Assembly: GCA_947170265.1 (NCBI GenBank)
Contig: CAMVSV010000006.1
Span: 27,061-91,060, forward strand
Length of the DNA stretch: 64,000 bases
Source: an uncultured Prevotella sp.
Lineage (GTDB): Bacteria; Bacteroidota; Bacteroidia; Bacteroidales; Bacteroidaceae
Reading direction: 5' to 3'
Shown: positions 34,327 to 43,343 of the stretch, in pieces
How positions within the stretch are numbered: position 1 is the stretch's first letter
How the letters are laid out: each line of letters starts with the position of its first letter
Notes under the pieces: model-generated
Database searches by the model: none
Told to the model about the DNA's origin: nothing
The model's input: the letters and a program-made list of their open reading frames with translations, nothing else
Translations under genes and position numbers: made by a program

Positions 34327-35421
34327 CTATCTATGCTGCTCGAGAAGGATCTGAAGTATTCGCTCGGCAGTGCGACCGTCCCACCGGTCGGGTATGGAGC
34401 ACTGCTTCCAGTCGTTGGCAACCATTCTGCCCACAGCTTCCGAGAGTTTCTCAGGATCTTCGCCGACCAAGATGTTTGAACCTTGCTTCACTGTCTCAAT
34501 ATGTTCAGTATAGCTGTTGAGCGTGATGCACGGCACATTGTCGAAGGTAGCTTCCTCCGCCACGTTTCCGCTGTCGGTGACAATGCCTTTGGCGTGGGCT
34601 ATGAGATAACTGAACTCCAGATACGGCATTGGCTCCGTGGCAATGAATGTGGGTGAGTCACATTCGCCGGTGCCGATGACAGCCTGCAGTGCACTCTGCC
34701 GCAAAGGAGCAATGACCGGAGTGCCATCGGCGGCTTCCATCATGGCTCGGAGCATGGCCTTGAGATTTGCCTCGTCAGCCATGAGAGCCTTGCGGTTGAG
34801 GGTGAACACGATGTACTGTCTGTCGCCGATGCCTTTGTTTGTGAGCACCTCCGGTTTTCTGAACATTGCTTGGTTAGCCCTGATGTTGTCGATGAGGATG
34901 TTTCCAACCATGTAGACCTTAGAGAGCTCGGCACCTTCCTTGTTGGCTATGGAGTTGTTTGATATTCCAGCAGTGAAGAGCAGATCGCTGAGCCCGTCGA
35001 TTACGAGACGGTTGATTTCCTTTGGCATGGAGATGTCAAACGACCGTGTGCCGGCGGCGATGTGGGCGAGTGTTATTCCCTGTTTCTTTGTCACTATGGC
35101 AGCAGCCATTGTCGATGCGAGGTCGTCGACGACGACCACCACGTCGGCAGGGTGTTGCTGGAGATAGTGTTCAAAGTGTGCCATCACCTGTCCGGTGAGC
35201 TCGTTGAGGTTGTTGCATGTCACTCCGAGACACACGTCGGGACGTGGTATCTGCAGCGCATCGAAGAGTGTTGGTTCGAGAGTGTCGTCTCCGCTCTCGC
35301 CGGCAAACACCAGTTCGCATTTCACGTCGCGTCCATTCTCCCGTGCTTTCCCAATGGTTCTTATCAGCGGAGCCACCTTGATGAAGTTGGGGCGCGCTCC
35401 CACAAAGATGCAGATGTTCAT
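34327..35421 (-). CDS. wecB: UDP-N-acetylglucosamine 2-epimerase (non-hydrolysing)
   Basis: Interconverts UDP-GlcNAc and UDP-ManNAc for surface polysaccharide synthesis. The 364 residues show the GT-B-like fold with ARPNFIKVAPLIRTI, LVFAGESGDDTLEPTLFDAL, AHIAAGTRSFDISMPKEINR, and the C-terminal TDSGNVAEEATFDNVPCITL nucleotide site. No other polysaccharide genes are adjacent; copA follows after about 30 bases on the same strand and may be co-transcribed. Confidence 0.9.
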   Translation of the reverse strand: MNICIFVGARPNFIKVAPLIRTIGKARENGRDVKCELVFAGESGDDTLEPTLFDALQIPRPDVCLGVTCNNLNELTGQVMAHFEHYLQQHPADVVVVVDDLASTMAAAIVTKKQGITLAHIAAGTRSFDISMPKEINRLVIDGLSDLLFTAGISNNSIANKEGAELSKVYMVGNILIDNIRANQAMFRKPEVLTNKGIGDRQYIVFTLNRKALMADEANLKAMLRAMMEAADGTPVIAPLRQSALQAVIGTGECDSPTFIATEPMPYLEFSYLIAHAKGIVTDSGNVAEEATFDNVPCITLNSYTEHIETVKQGSNILVGEDPEKLSEAVGRMVANDWKQCSIPDRWDGRTAERILQILLEQHR

Positions 35422-35471
35422 ATATATAATTAGGTGTTATGGTTTAACCGCCTTGGGATGTCGCTGAAGGA

Positions 35472-36425
35472 TTACTCTCCCTTGAAGAGTTCCTTGATGC
35501 CTCCTATGCTTCCCATGACGTTGGTGGCTTCGTAGGGCAGGTAGACGGTCTTGGTCTTGTCACCCTTTGCAAGCTCTTCCATCATCTTTATGTATTTCTG
35601 TGCGAGCAGATAGTTGGCAGGATTGGTTGACTTGCCCACAGCTTCGGTTATTTTCTCTATCGCTATGGCTTCAGCTTCGGCTTTGCGTATGCGTGCCTGT
35701 GCCTCACCCTCTGCCTTGAGTATCTCTTGTTGCTTCTGAGCTTCGGCTTTGTTTATGGTTGCGGCTTTCTCACCTTCCGACTGGAGTATCTGGCTTTGCT
35801 TGTTACCTTCGCTGGTGAGTATCACGGCTCTCTTGTTTCTCTCTGCCTGCATCTGCTTCTCCATGGCGGTGAGCACACTCTCAGGGGGCATGATGTCCTG
35901 CAGCTCCACTCGGTTAACCTTTATTCCCCATTTGTTGGTGGCATCGTCGAGCACCGAACGCAGTTTGGTGTTGATGGTGTCGCGAGAGGTGAGGGTCTGG
36001 TCGAGCTCCATCTCACCAATGATGTTTCTCAGTGTTGTCTGCGTGAGTTTCTCTATGGCGTTCGGAAGGTTGTTTATCTCGTATACGGCTTTGAAGGGGT
36101 CTACTATCTGGAAATACAGAAGTGCATTGATCTGCATCTGGATATTGTCTTTGGTGATAACGTTCTGACGGTCGAAGTCGTAGACCTGCTCCCTGAGGTC
36201 TATGGTACTGGAGTAGATGTATCTTCCGTTCTTCACCGTAACGATTTCCTTCGGGTGGTCGATAAACGGTATGATGATGTTTATTCCGGGATTGAGCGTG
36301 GCATAGTATTTTCCGAGCCTTTCAATTATCTTTGTTTCCGACTGCGGTATTATCACGAGTGTTTTCTTAACGATGATGATAACGAGAGCCACGATGGCAA
36401 TAAGTACAATGATCAGCATTTCCAT
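35472..36425 (-). CDS. SPFH/Band 7 membrane protein (stomatin/QmcA type)
   Basis: A 317-residue protein with one N-terminal membrane helix (MLIIVLIAIVALVIIIV), then an SPFH domain (IIPQSETKIIERLGKYYATL, NPGINIIIPFID) and a long alanine/glutamate-rich coiled coil (EAQKQQEILKAEGEAQARIR). Such proteins oligomerise in membrane microdomains and often work with an NfeD partner and proteases. The NfeD gene lies directly upstream (46-base gap) and an M48 protease upstream of that, a typical membrane quality-control grouping. Confidence 0.92.
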   Translation of the reverse strand: MEMLIIVLIAIVALVIIIVKKTLVIIPQSETKIIERLGKYYATLNPGINIIIPFIDHPKEIVTVKNGRYIYSSTIDLREQVYDFDRQNVITKDNIQMQINALLYFQIVDPFKAVYEINNLPNAIEKLTQTTLRNIIGEMELDQTLTSRDTINTKLRSVLDDATNKWGIKVNRVELQDIMPPESVLTAMEKQMQAERNKRAVILTSEGNKQSQILQSEGEKAATINKAEAQKQQEILKAEGEAQARIRKAEAEAIAIEKITEAVGKSTNPANYLLAQKYIKMMEELAKGDKTKTVYLPYEATNVMGSIGGIKELFKGE

Positions 36426-36472
36426 AATTGTTTGTTTTTAAGTGTTAGTAATTACAAAGGTGTGGATTAGGT

Positions 36473-36928
36473 TCAGTTGTCGGCGGGCTCAACGGTGAGT
36501 ATTATGCTCTCACGAGCCACCACCCTCACTTTCCTTCCTTTCTCGATGGTTGTGGGTGAGGTGGAGCATGCTTTCCAGTCGTCGCCGTCGATAGCCACTC
36601 TGCCGTAGTCGCCAGCCTGTATGTCCTGACTGACGGTGCCTATGCGTCCCATGAGTGCATCGGCATTGCTTAGCCGCTGCTTGTCTTCCCTGTGGAGCCA
36701 GCGCAGTGCCTGCGGGCGTATGAAGACAATGCTCAGCAGGGAGAACACGGAAAAGACTATGATTTGTGCCACCAGGCTGTCGGTGAATAGCGACACCAAG
36801 GCTGTGGCAACGGCTCCTATGGCGAAGCATAGCACATAGAGGTCGCCGTTGGTGAGTTCAAGAATGAGGCAGAGGAGCGACATGAGCAACCATAACTGCC
36901 ACATGTGGGCTAAGAAATATTCTATCAT
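36473..36928 (-). CDS. NfeD-family membrane protein
   Basis: A 151-residue protein with several membrane helices (LWLLMSLLCLILELTNG, LCFAIGAVATALVSLF, AQIIVFSVFSLLSIVF) and a C-terminal OB-fold NfeD domain (GRIGTVSQDIQAGDYGRVAI). NfeD proteins partner SPFH/stomatin proteins, and this one precedes the SPFH gene in the same direction. It is the short form without a ClpP-like protease domain. Confidence 0.9.
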   Translation of the reverse strand: MIEYFLAHMWQLWLLMSLLCLILELTNGDLYVLCFAIGAVATALVSLFTDSLVAQIIVFSVFSLLSIVFIRPQALRWLHREDKQRLSNADALMGRIGTVSQDIQAGDYGRVAIDGDDWKACSTSPTTIEKGRKVRVVARESIILTVEPADN

Positions 36929-36997
36929 GGTTATTTGTTTTTATGACGGTGGGTGGCAAGCACCCACCGTTGGTTGTTTCACATAGTGTTGTCTGTT

Positions 36998-37828
36998 CTA
37001 CTTGCCAGCCTTGTAGTAGGTCATGGCTTCGGGTATCCATCCCTGTATGTTCTTTATTCGGGAAGCATCGGAGGGGTGGTCGCTGAAGATGGAATTGCTG
37101 CCTCCGCCTGTTGCCGATGCCATGCGTTGCCAGAAGGTCACGGCTTCGTTGGGGTTGTAGCCTGCCATGGCAGCAAAGATGAGTCCCATGTGGTCGGCTT
37201 CGCTCTCCTGCTTGCGTGAAAATCCTGAGGTGAGAGCCTTGCCTCCTATTCCTATGAGTATTTGTCCGAGTTGCTGTGCGTCGGCACTCACTCCGGCACC
37301 TGCTGCAAGCACGCTGAGTGCCTGCATGCCATACTGGTTCTTATACTGGTTGCTTATCTGTTCGGCAGAGTGCTTTGCCACGGCGTGGGCAATCTCGTGA
37401 CCCAGCACCACGGCGAGCGATGCCTCGTTCTGTGTCACAGGAAGGAGTCCTTCATACACTACAATCTTTCCGCCGGGCATACAGAAGGCATTCACACCCT
37501 TGTCCTGCACAAGGTTGAACTCCCACTGATAACCACTGAGCTCGTTAGACATGTTGTTTGCCTTCAGATAGCTCTCCACGGCATTGGCAAGCTTCTTTCC
37601 TACCCTTTCCACCATCTGCGTATTGGCGGTATTGGTGGATTTCTTTGCTGACTTCATATACTTGGAATATTCCTGGTTGCTCAGCGACAGCATCTGTTCG
37701 TCGGTAACCATGAGGCTTTGCTTGCGCCCGGTGATGGGCACGGTGCGCGAGGTGCCGCAGGAGGCAAGCACCATGATGCCGCAGAAAAGCATTGCGGCAA
37801 GTGTCTTGAAATAGTTATTTCTTCTCAT
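36998..37828 (-). CDS. M48-family metalloprotease, lipoprotein
   Basis: A 276-residue zinc protease with a lipoprotein signal (AAMLFCGIMVLASCGTS; Cys at the lipobox). The catalytic HEIAHAVAKH helix and third zinc ligand in KQESEADHMG are intact. It resembles BepA/LoiP, periplasmic proteases that help outer-membrane protein assembly. It lies 69 bases before the NfeD gene and runs in the same direction, so it may be co-expressed with the SPFH/NfeD pair. Confidence 0.92.
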   Translation of the reverse strand: MRRNNYFKTLAAMLFCGIMVLASCGTSRTVPITGRKQSLMVTDEQMLSLSNQEYSKYMKSAKKSTNTANTQMVERVGKKLANAVESYLKANNMSNELSGYQWEFNLVQDKGVNAFCMPGGKIVVYEGLLPVTQNEASLAVVLGHEIAHAVAKHSAEQISNQYKNQYGMQALSVLAAGAGVSADAQQLGQILIGIGGKALTSGFSRKQESEADHMGLIFAAMAGYNPNEAVTFWQRMASATGGGSNSIFSDHPSDASRIKNIQGWIPEAMTYYKAGK

Positions 37829-37926
37829 ATTGATGTTTTATATTATTGTTTCAATTTGTTTGCTGGAAAAGCTCTGGATGTAAACATTGCGAGAGGTGTG
37901 GGGCGTGGTTGACAATCTTGCGTCTC

Positions 37927-38802
37927 TCAGCCGGTGAGTTTATGCAAACGGTATTCTGAGGGTGTGGAGCCAGTCTCACGCTTGAAGAACTTGGTGAGCG
38001 ACACTGCACATGGGAAATTCAGACGATAGGAAATCTCGTTTATGCTTTCATCGCTGTAGGCAAGCCATACCTTTATTTCCTTTATCAGCACCTGATTGAC
38101 CCACTGCTTGACGGTGCGCCCGCTGAGCTGCTTGATGAGTGTGCTGAGATAGTGGGGAGCCACACACAACTCGCCGGCATAGAACGCCACAGAGCGCTCT
38201 TCCACGGCATGGCGGCTCACAAGGTCGGCAAAGCGGCGCATCATGCCGTCATGGCGAGACAGAGGTTGGTCGTTGGAGGCAGCACCGTCAGCCTCATCAA
38301 CCTTGATGGTGCACACATATTGCAGCAACGACCGAGTAAGCAGCCTGATGTTTTCTCTTGGGAACACGGGCTGTTGCAACAGCTGCCACATGAGGTTCAT
38401 GTGTCCATCCACCACGCTGCGGCTTTCGTCTGTCAGATGTATGCACCTGTAGGACGAGAAAAACCGAAGAGTGTCGTTGGTGATATGGAAATTGAAGGCG
38501 GTAAACTGGAAGTCGGCAGAATGGAACCTTTTTTCCACGAGGGTGTCGCTGCCAAACACCACCAGGTCACCTGCTACAAAGCGTCTCTCCACAAGGTTGA
38601 ACGAATAGCAAGCCTCGCCACCCGTCACGAGCACAACCCTGCCTTCTTGCACCAGATATGGCTGTGTGGGTATAAGGAACTGCTTGTCGTGGAGAGTGAA
38701 ATTCCTCAACATGAAGAAGCCTTCATGCAAGTACATCTGTCCGTTAGCCTGCCACTCATCGGTGTGGCTGAACAATGCGAGAGATATGGTATCAATCAAC
38801 AT
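37927..38802 (-). CDS. AraC-family transcriptional regulator
   Basis: A 291-residue regulator with an N-terminal cupin-like sensing domain (residues 30-130) and a C-terminal pair of helix-turn-helix motifs (GRTVKQWVNQVLIKEIKVWL; INEISYRLNFPCAVSLTKFF). It is transcribed away from the FadL-like porin gene across a 211-base gap with promoters for both, so that porin or its own gene is the simplest target. The ligand is unknown. Confidence 0.88.
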   Translation of the reverse strand: MLIDTISLALFSHTDEWQANGQMYLHEGFFMLRNFTLHDKQFLIPTQPYLVQEGRVVLVTGGEACYSFNLVERRFVAGDLVVFGSDTLVEKRFHSADFQFTAFNFHITNDTLRFFSSYRCIHLTDESRSVVDGHMNLMWQLLQQPVFPRENIRLLTRSLLQYVCTIKVDEADGAASNDQPLSRHDGMMRRFADLVSRHAVEERSVAFYAGELCVAPHYLSTLIKQLSGRTVKQWVNQVLIKEIKVWLAYSDESINEISYRLNFPCAVSLTKFFKRETGSTPSEYRLHKLTG

Positions 38803-38850
38803 AGTGCGCAGTCAGAATTTCATTGTCAAAAACGATATTGTAACATGCTA

Positions 38851-38858
38851 CAAAGTTA
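38851..38858 (-). promoter_or_regulatory. Promoter -7 box of the AraC regulator gene
   Basis: TAACTTTG on the minus strand, about 50 bases before the start; -33 not evident. Confidence 0.5.
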
Positions 38859-38955
38859 TTGTTTTTTCAACTAACACGATTATTTAAAGGCAAAAATCTT
38901 ACAATATGGCAGGAAAAAAGACTAAAACGTTAACTACTCTTAACTCAAAAACCAA

Positions 38956-38963
38956 TAATTTTG
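38956..38963 (+). promoter_or_regulatory. Promoter -7 box of the FadL-like gene
   Basis: TAATTTTG about 50 bases before the ATG; no TTG at the -33 position, which would fit dependence on an activator such as the divergent AraC protein (inference). Confidence 0.5.
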
Positions 38964-39013
38964 CAGCAGAAAAAAGAAATACTTGCTACTCACAATATAT
39001 TTAATGTAAAAAG

Positions 39014-40393
39014 ATGACAACAGGAAAAATGATGAGAGCAGCTGGCATCGTGATTGCGATGACACTTGCTACAGCTGCTCGAGCCGGCGGGCTCATGACC
39101 AACACAAACTACCACATCGCCTTCGACAGAATGATGGCACGCGGGGCGTCAACGGAAATAGACGCCGTATACAGCAATCCGGCTGGAATCGCATGGACAC
39201 ATCTGGGATGGCAGCTGTCGTTTAACTGGCAGGTGCCAACGCAGGACCGCGACATCACTACCACTTTTCCACTCTTCACCGACGAAAACCACACCCATAA
39301 GTTCAAGGGCGACGCCTCGGCACCGTTCGTGCCAGGACTCTTTGCTACCTACAACACCGGCAAATGGGCGGTGGGAGCCATGTTCGGCATCGTTGGAAGC
39401 GGAGGATATGTGAAATACAACGAGGGTGTGCCAATGTTCACCGCACCGCTCATCACCCTGCTCTACAGCCAGTCGAAAGGAATGCTCACACCCGACACCT
39501 ACACCATCGACGCACAGATGAAAGGCAAACAGTATATCTACGGCGGACGACTTGTGGGAGCATACAAGATTACCGACAATATCTCTGCAGCTGCCGGTGT
39601 GAACATCAACTACTACAGCGGCTACTATCGCGGGCATGTAAACGCCATTCTCAAGCAACCCGTCGTTGAACTTGTGGGAATGCAGCTCGACTGCGACCAG
39701 ACCGGATGGGGATGGAGCCCCTTCGTGAGCGTTGACTACCACAACGACAAGCTCACACTCGCTGCCAGATACGAGTTCCGCACTAAGATGAACCCGAAGA
39801 ACAAGACCAACTCGCTCGGTGCCAACGCCATAAACCCGGCAACGATGCAACCTATGGACCAGCAGACACTCATGACGCTGCTCGGCGACAAGCTCTCAGC
39901 CTACCAAGATGGAGCCCACACACGCTACGACATGCCGGCTCTCCTCTCCGTGGCTGCCGGATATGAGTTCACACCGAAGCTCAGGGCACAGCTGGAATAC
40001 CATTTCTTCGACGACAAACATGCCAAGATGGCTAACGACCGTCAGAAAGCGCTTACCCACGGCACTCAGGAAGTGCTTGCCGGAGTGGAATACGACATAA
40101 ACAAGACCTTCACCGTGAGTGCCGGAGCACAACGCACCGACTACGGACTCTCCGACGACTTCCAGACCCACACCTCGTTTGCATGCGACAGCTGGAGCGT
40201 GGGACTCGGAGGAGCTGTCAATCTCAACGAACACCTACGCATCAATGCCAGTTACTTCTGGACGATGTATAGCGACTACACCAAGCACACCGAGGCTGGT
40301 ATTCCCGGCTATTGCGGCACAACCCTTGAAGGCACGGACGTGTTCTCACGCACCAATGGAGTGTTTGGAGTGGGAGTAGACTACAAGTTCTGA
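39014..40393 (+). CDS. FadL/OmpP1-family outer-membrane transport protein
   Basis: A 459-residue outer-membrane channel of the FadL/TodX type for hydrophobic compounds. The signal peptide (IVIAMTLATAARA) is followed by GGLMTNTNYHIAFDRMMARG and DAVYSNPAGIAWTHLGWQLS, the N-terminal hatch and first strands of the family. Later strands include FVPGLFATYNTGKWAVGAMF and the closing VFGVGVDYKF. Divergent from the AraC regulator. Terminator 105 bases downstream. Confidence 0.85.
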   Translation: MTTGKMMRAAGIVIAMTLATAARAGGLMTNTNYHIAFDRMMARGASTEIDAVYSNPAGIAWTHLGWQLSFNWQVPTQDRDITTTFPLFTDENHTHKFKGDASAPFVPGLFATYNTGKWAVGAMFGIVGSGGYVKYNEGVPMFTAPLITLLYSQSKGMLTPDTYTIDAQMKGKQYIYGGRLVGAYKITDNISAAAGVNINYYSGYYRGHVNAILKQPVVELVGMQLDCDQTGWGWSPFVSVDYHNDKLTLAARYEFRTKMNPKNKTNSLGANAINPATMQPMDQQTLMTLLGDKLSAYQDGAHTRYDMPALLSVAAGYEFTPKLRAQLEYHFFDDKHAKMANDRQKALTHGTQEVLAGVEYDINKTFTVSAGAQRTDYGLSDDFQTHTSFACDSWSVGLGGAVNLNEHLRINASYFWTMYSDYTKHTEAGIPGYCGTTLEGTDVFSRTNGVFGVGVDYKF

Positions 40394-40497
40394 GAAACGC
40401 ATCCCAACCAAGAGATGCTCAACTTCTCCAAAGGAGTGAAGTAAGAAACCAAGAGAAAGAAAACAAGACATTATTTACAGCTTTATTTTTCATTAGG

Positions 40498-40537
40498 ACA
40501 GCCATTTGCCTTCGCTTGCAAATGGCTGTTTCTTTTT
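40498..40537 (+). terminator. Terminator after the FadL-like gene
   Basis: ACAGCCATTTGC / GCAAATGGCTGT perfect 12-bp stem followed by TTCTTTTT. Confidence 0.85.
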
Positions 40538-40626
40538 ATCCCAACCACCAAAAAGGCTTCCTGCAACTGCCAAACTACAATGGCAGTGTACTGGTAGTTT
40601 TTGAGCGCGCCTGTATTCTCCGTAAA

Positions 40627-40704
40627 AATACTCGAGTATTTTGGGCTCAATACTGGAGTATTTTGGGCACAATACTGGAGTATTTTGGGCTCAATACTGA
40701 GCGC
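40627..40704 (+). repeat. Palindromic tandem array, three 22-bp units plus a partial
   Basis: Units start at 40627, 40649 and 40671, each 22 bases; a fourth begins at 40693 and breaks off after AATACTGAGCGC. Each full unit is a 14-bp palindrome (AATACTCGAGTATT, then AATACTGGAGTATT twice) plus TTGGGCTC or TTGGGCAC. It lies in the 572-base gap 40394-40965, which has two terminators and no convincing gene. A 77-aa frame at 40516 reads through this repeat and is not supported. Confidence 0.8.
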
Positions 40705-40793
40705 ATACTACGAAGACGAGAATGCGAATCAATGAAAACAAGGGGATAAAAGCATGAAAGACAAGGAGATGGAAGAATGAAAAACAACAGCAA

Positions 40794-40820
40794 AGGGCTG
40801 TCTCGCGACAGCCCTTTTTC
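40794..40820 (+). terminator. Orphan terminator
   Basis: AGGGCTGTC / GACAGCCCT perfect 9-bp stem, 4-base loop, T-run after it. No recognised gene lies between it and the terminator at 40498, so it implies a short noncoding transcript or is a backup. Confidence 0.65.
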
Positions 40821-40965
40821 TATTATACAAAAACATTATGAACTTACGGTCAAAGCCGTGTTTTGATTTCTTATGGCTAAACGTTATTGTTTCGACTGCA
40901 AAGGTACGTTAGTTTGCCATACCATGCAATACCTAAATGTTGGTGTTTTTTTCTTCCGGGAAATG

Positions 40966-43269
40966 TCAGAGACGTATGAGAGTGGAGCCTGTGAGCGATG
41001 CCGGACCACCGGAAAGCTGAACGGCATAGATACCCGACGGCAATCCCTTCAGGTCTATGGTTACGGAGCCTGACATGGTGGGTACCGTCTGCTTTAGGAG
41101 CAGCTGTCCGGAGGTGGAATAGACGCTCACGGTCAGAACATTATGAATGGAATGAGACTTCTGTGGCAATGCTGCTGCTTCCGACGGAAAACAGATGGAA
41201 AGCATTTTGCCGTTGAGCGCGAAGGAGGCTTCAGCCGGCTGGTGACGATCAATGAGGCTGCCAATGGCCGAGGACTGCCGCGAGAGCACCTCCACCATGC
41301 CGGCATAGACGTCAATCTCTCCATAGCCTTCAATGTTGTTGGGATAGGATGCCGACACGTCGGTGTGGCGACTTGTGAGGCTTATTATGTCGAGCACCTG
41401 CGAGGGGGTGAGCATGGGGTCGGCTTGAAGCCACAGGGCTATTGCTCCTGCCACCACAGGCGTAGACATGGATGTTCCGCTGCTGGAGTTCCACGCATAG
41501 GTGCGTCCCTTCCACTGGAAATACGACCTGATGTTCTCTACGTCGCCCTCGCTGGGGTCGGCAGCGAGATAATAGCTGTTCATAGACGACACCACACACG
41601 ATCCCGGTGCGAGCACGTCGGGCTTGACCCTGCCATCGAGCGTGGGTCCCATGGCAGAGTAGTTGGCTCGCGTGCCGTCGTCAGCAAAGGGTTTGGTTAG
41701 ATGAACTCCCTCGGCATTGAAGAAATTGTTTCGATGGGAAGTGGCACCAACACATATCACACAAGGTGCAGATCCTGGAGAGCCAATGGTGTAGGGTCCT
41801 TTCTGCTGATGGCAAAGCTCGGCATTGAGGTCGTTGGTGACCAGCGAGCCGGACAACCGGAACAGCTCAACATCGGCATCCAAGCCTACCATCTCTACCG
41901 ATACCGGCACCTGACGTCCGAGCTGACGGTCGGTCTGAATGATGTACTCATAGGCTCGCTCCCCGGGATTGTAGCACGAAGGATAGCCGGCAAGCCTCAC
42001 TATGTATTCCTTTCCGCCAAGCTGCAGCGTGTCGGCAACGGAAAGAGTGTCACTTTGCTGGGTATCGAGATGATAGAGCAGCGTGTCGGGGCGTTCGTTG
42101 TAGACCACGGTGCGAAGGGTGAAGCTATGGGACGACCGCATGATAAGGTATACGCTTGGCGAGAAGCTTGACACGAAGGTACCTGCCCGCTCTTCGCCTG
42201 GCAGCTTGTGGACATAGCTGTTAGTGTTGCCGTCGTTGCCTGCCGATGCCACGATGATGCGTCCCGGACCTGTTATGCGCTCCAGGAACTCGTAGAAAAG
42301 CTGGTCGTTGCCATCGAGGTCCTGATGTCCACCCTCGCTGAAGGATATCACACACGGCTTTCCCACCTTGTCGGCATAGTCGAAGATGTATTTGAAGCCA
42401 AGGGCATCGGTAGCCGTGGTATAGAGAAGGCGACGGTTCTCGTCGACAAGCTCAATATTGTTGCTCGTGGCATTGGCAACGACACACAGGTCGCTCTCCC
42501 ACGCCATGCCACGATAGGGAGAGCCACAGCCCGTGCCGGCAGCAATGCCGAGGGTGTGGGTGCCGTGCATGAACTGCTTGCCGTCGAAAGAGTGGGCATA
42601 GCGCAACATGGACTGTGTGGAACCAATGTCGACACCCACTGGCAAACCATAGTTCAGAGCCTCATCATCGATAGACAAGGGCATGCGATGCCCCTGTGAG
42701 GAGGGCTGTGGTGCCAGCTGGTCCCAGAAAGCCTTGATGCGATGGTGCTGGAAGTCGGCAGAATAGAAATTGGGATGGGTGAGATCGAAGCCAATGTCCT
42801 GTATGCCCAGGAGCACACCCTTGCCTGTGAAGGCTTGCGGCAGGTTGGTGCCAAGAGCCACATCGCGGGAGTTGACACACAAGGGCACTGTGTCGAGCAT
42901 CGCCACAGAATGGGGTCCTGCCTCTATGCGACTCACCGAGGGATAGAGCGACAGTGCCCCGAGCTGCCTTACAGGAACACTTACAATGCAGATGTTGCCA
43001 ACGGAGGCATGGCACTCGCTGCCTGTAGCGGCAAATGCCTCGGAGGCATCGTCACACACACGCACAAAAGACATGATACGCTGCTCTGAAGACATGGGTG
43101 AAGGATTATGGGGAGAGGCATTCACACGCGACAAGCCGCGAGAAGACACACAGCCGTAGCCTGCCGCTTCGGCTATAAAGCGCGACATCTTGCTCACATC
43201 AGCCACCTGGGCACACACACCCAGCACGGCAAGGAGCAACAGCACCGTGAGACTTATCCTTGAATGCAC
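40966..43269 (-). CDS. S8 (subtilisin-like) serine protease with type IX secretion tail
   Basis: An exported protease. The ORF track begins at 43431, but a strong promoter at 43275-43305 lies inside that frame. The signal peptide (LTVLLLLAVLGVCAQ) is preceded by an in-frame GTG at 43269, giving 767 residues. The catalytic triad is visible: Asp in LLGIQDIGFDLTHPN, His in HGTHTLGIAAGTG, Ser in NSSSGTSMSTPVVAG. The last 70 residues are a type A T9SS sorting domain (VYSTSGQLLLKQTV ... LPSGIYAVQLSGG). The GTG start would be leaderless and is not certain. Confidence 0.85.
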   Translation of the reverse strand: MHSRISLTVLLLLAVLGVCAQVADVSKMSRFIAEAAGYGCVSSRGLSRVNASPHNPSPMSSEQRIMSFVRVCDDASEAFAATGSECHASVGNICIVSVPVRQLGALSLYPSVSRIEAGPHSVAMLDTVPLCVNSRDVALGTNLPQAFTGKGVLLGIQDIGFDLTHPNFYSADFQHHRIKAFWDQLAPQPSSQGHRMPLSIDDEALNYGLPVGVDIGSTQSMLRYAHSFDGKQFMHGTHTLGIAAGTGCGSPYRGMAWESDLCVVANATSNNIELVDENRRLLYTTATDALGFKYIFDYADKVGKPCVISFSEGGHQDLDGNDQLFYEFLERITGPGRIIVASAGNDGNTNSYVHKLPGEERAGTFVSSFSPSVYLIMRSSHSFTLRTVVYNERPDTLLYHLDTQQSDTLSVADTLQLGGKEYIVRLAGYPSCYNPGERAYEYIIQTDRQLGRQVPVSVEMVGLDADVELFRLSGSLVTNDLNAELCHQQKGPYTIGSPGSAPCVICVGATSHRNNFFNAEGVHLTKPFADDGTRANYSAMGPTLDGRVKPDVLAPGSCVVSSMNSYYLAADPSEGDVENIRSYFQWKGRTYAWNSSSGTSMSTPVVAGAIALWLQADPMLTPSQVLDIISLTSRHTDVSASYPNNIEGYGEIDVYAGMVEVLSRQSSAIGSLIDRHQPAEASFALNGKMLSICFPSEAAALPQKSHSIHNVLTVSVYSTSGQLLLKQTVPTMSGSVTIDLKGLPSGIYAVQLSGGPASLTGSTLIRL

Positions 43270-43274
43270 CGAGA

Positions 43275-43322
43275 CAAAGATAAACAAAACATTTGATAAT
43301 TCAAAAATTATACCTAATTTTG
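43275..43322. promoter_or_regulatory. Interlocked divergent promoters (protease / SlyD)
   Basis: Minus strand: -7 TATCTTTG (43275-43282) and -33 TTTG (43302-43305), spacer 19. Plus strand: -33 TTTG (43292-43295) and -7 TAATTTTG (43315-43322), spacer 19. Each -33 box lies inside the other promoter's spacer, so both cannot be occupied at once. Confidence 0.75.
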
Positions 43323-43343
43323 CGGGCAAAAACAAGAAGACAA

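Noticed and set aside
40516-40749. 77-aa plus ORF across array B
   Set aside because: Translates the tandem repeat itself and begins in the terminator of the FadL-like gene.
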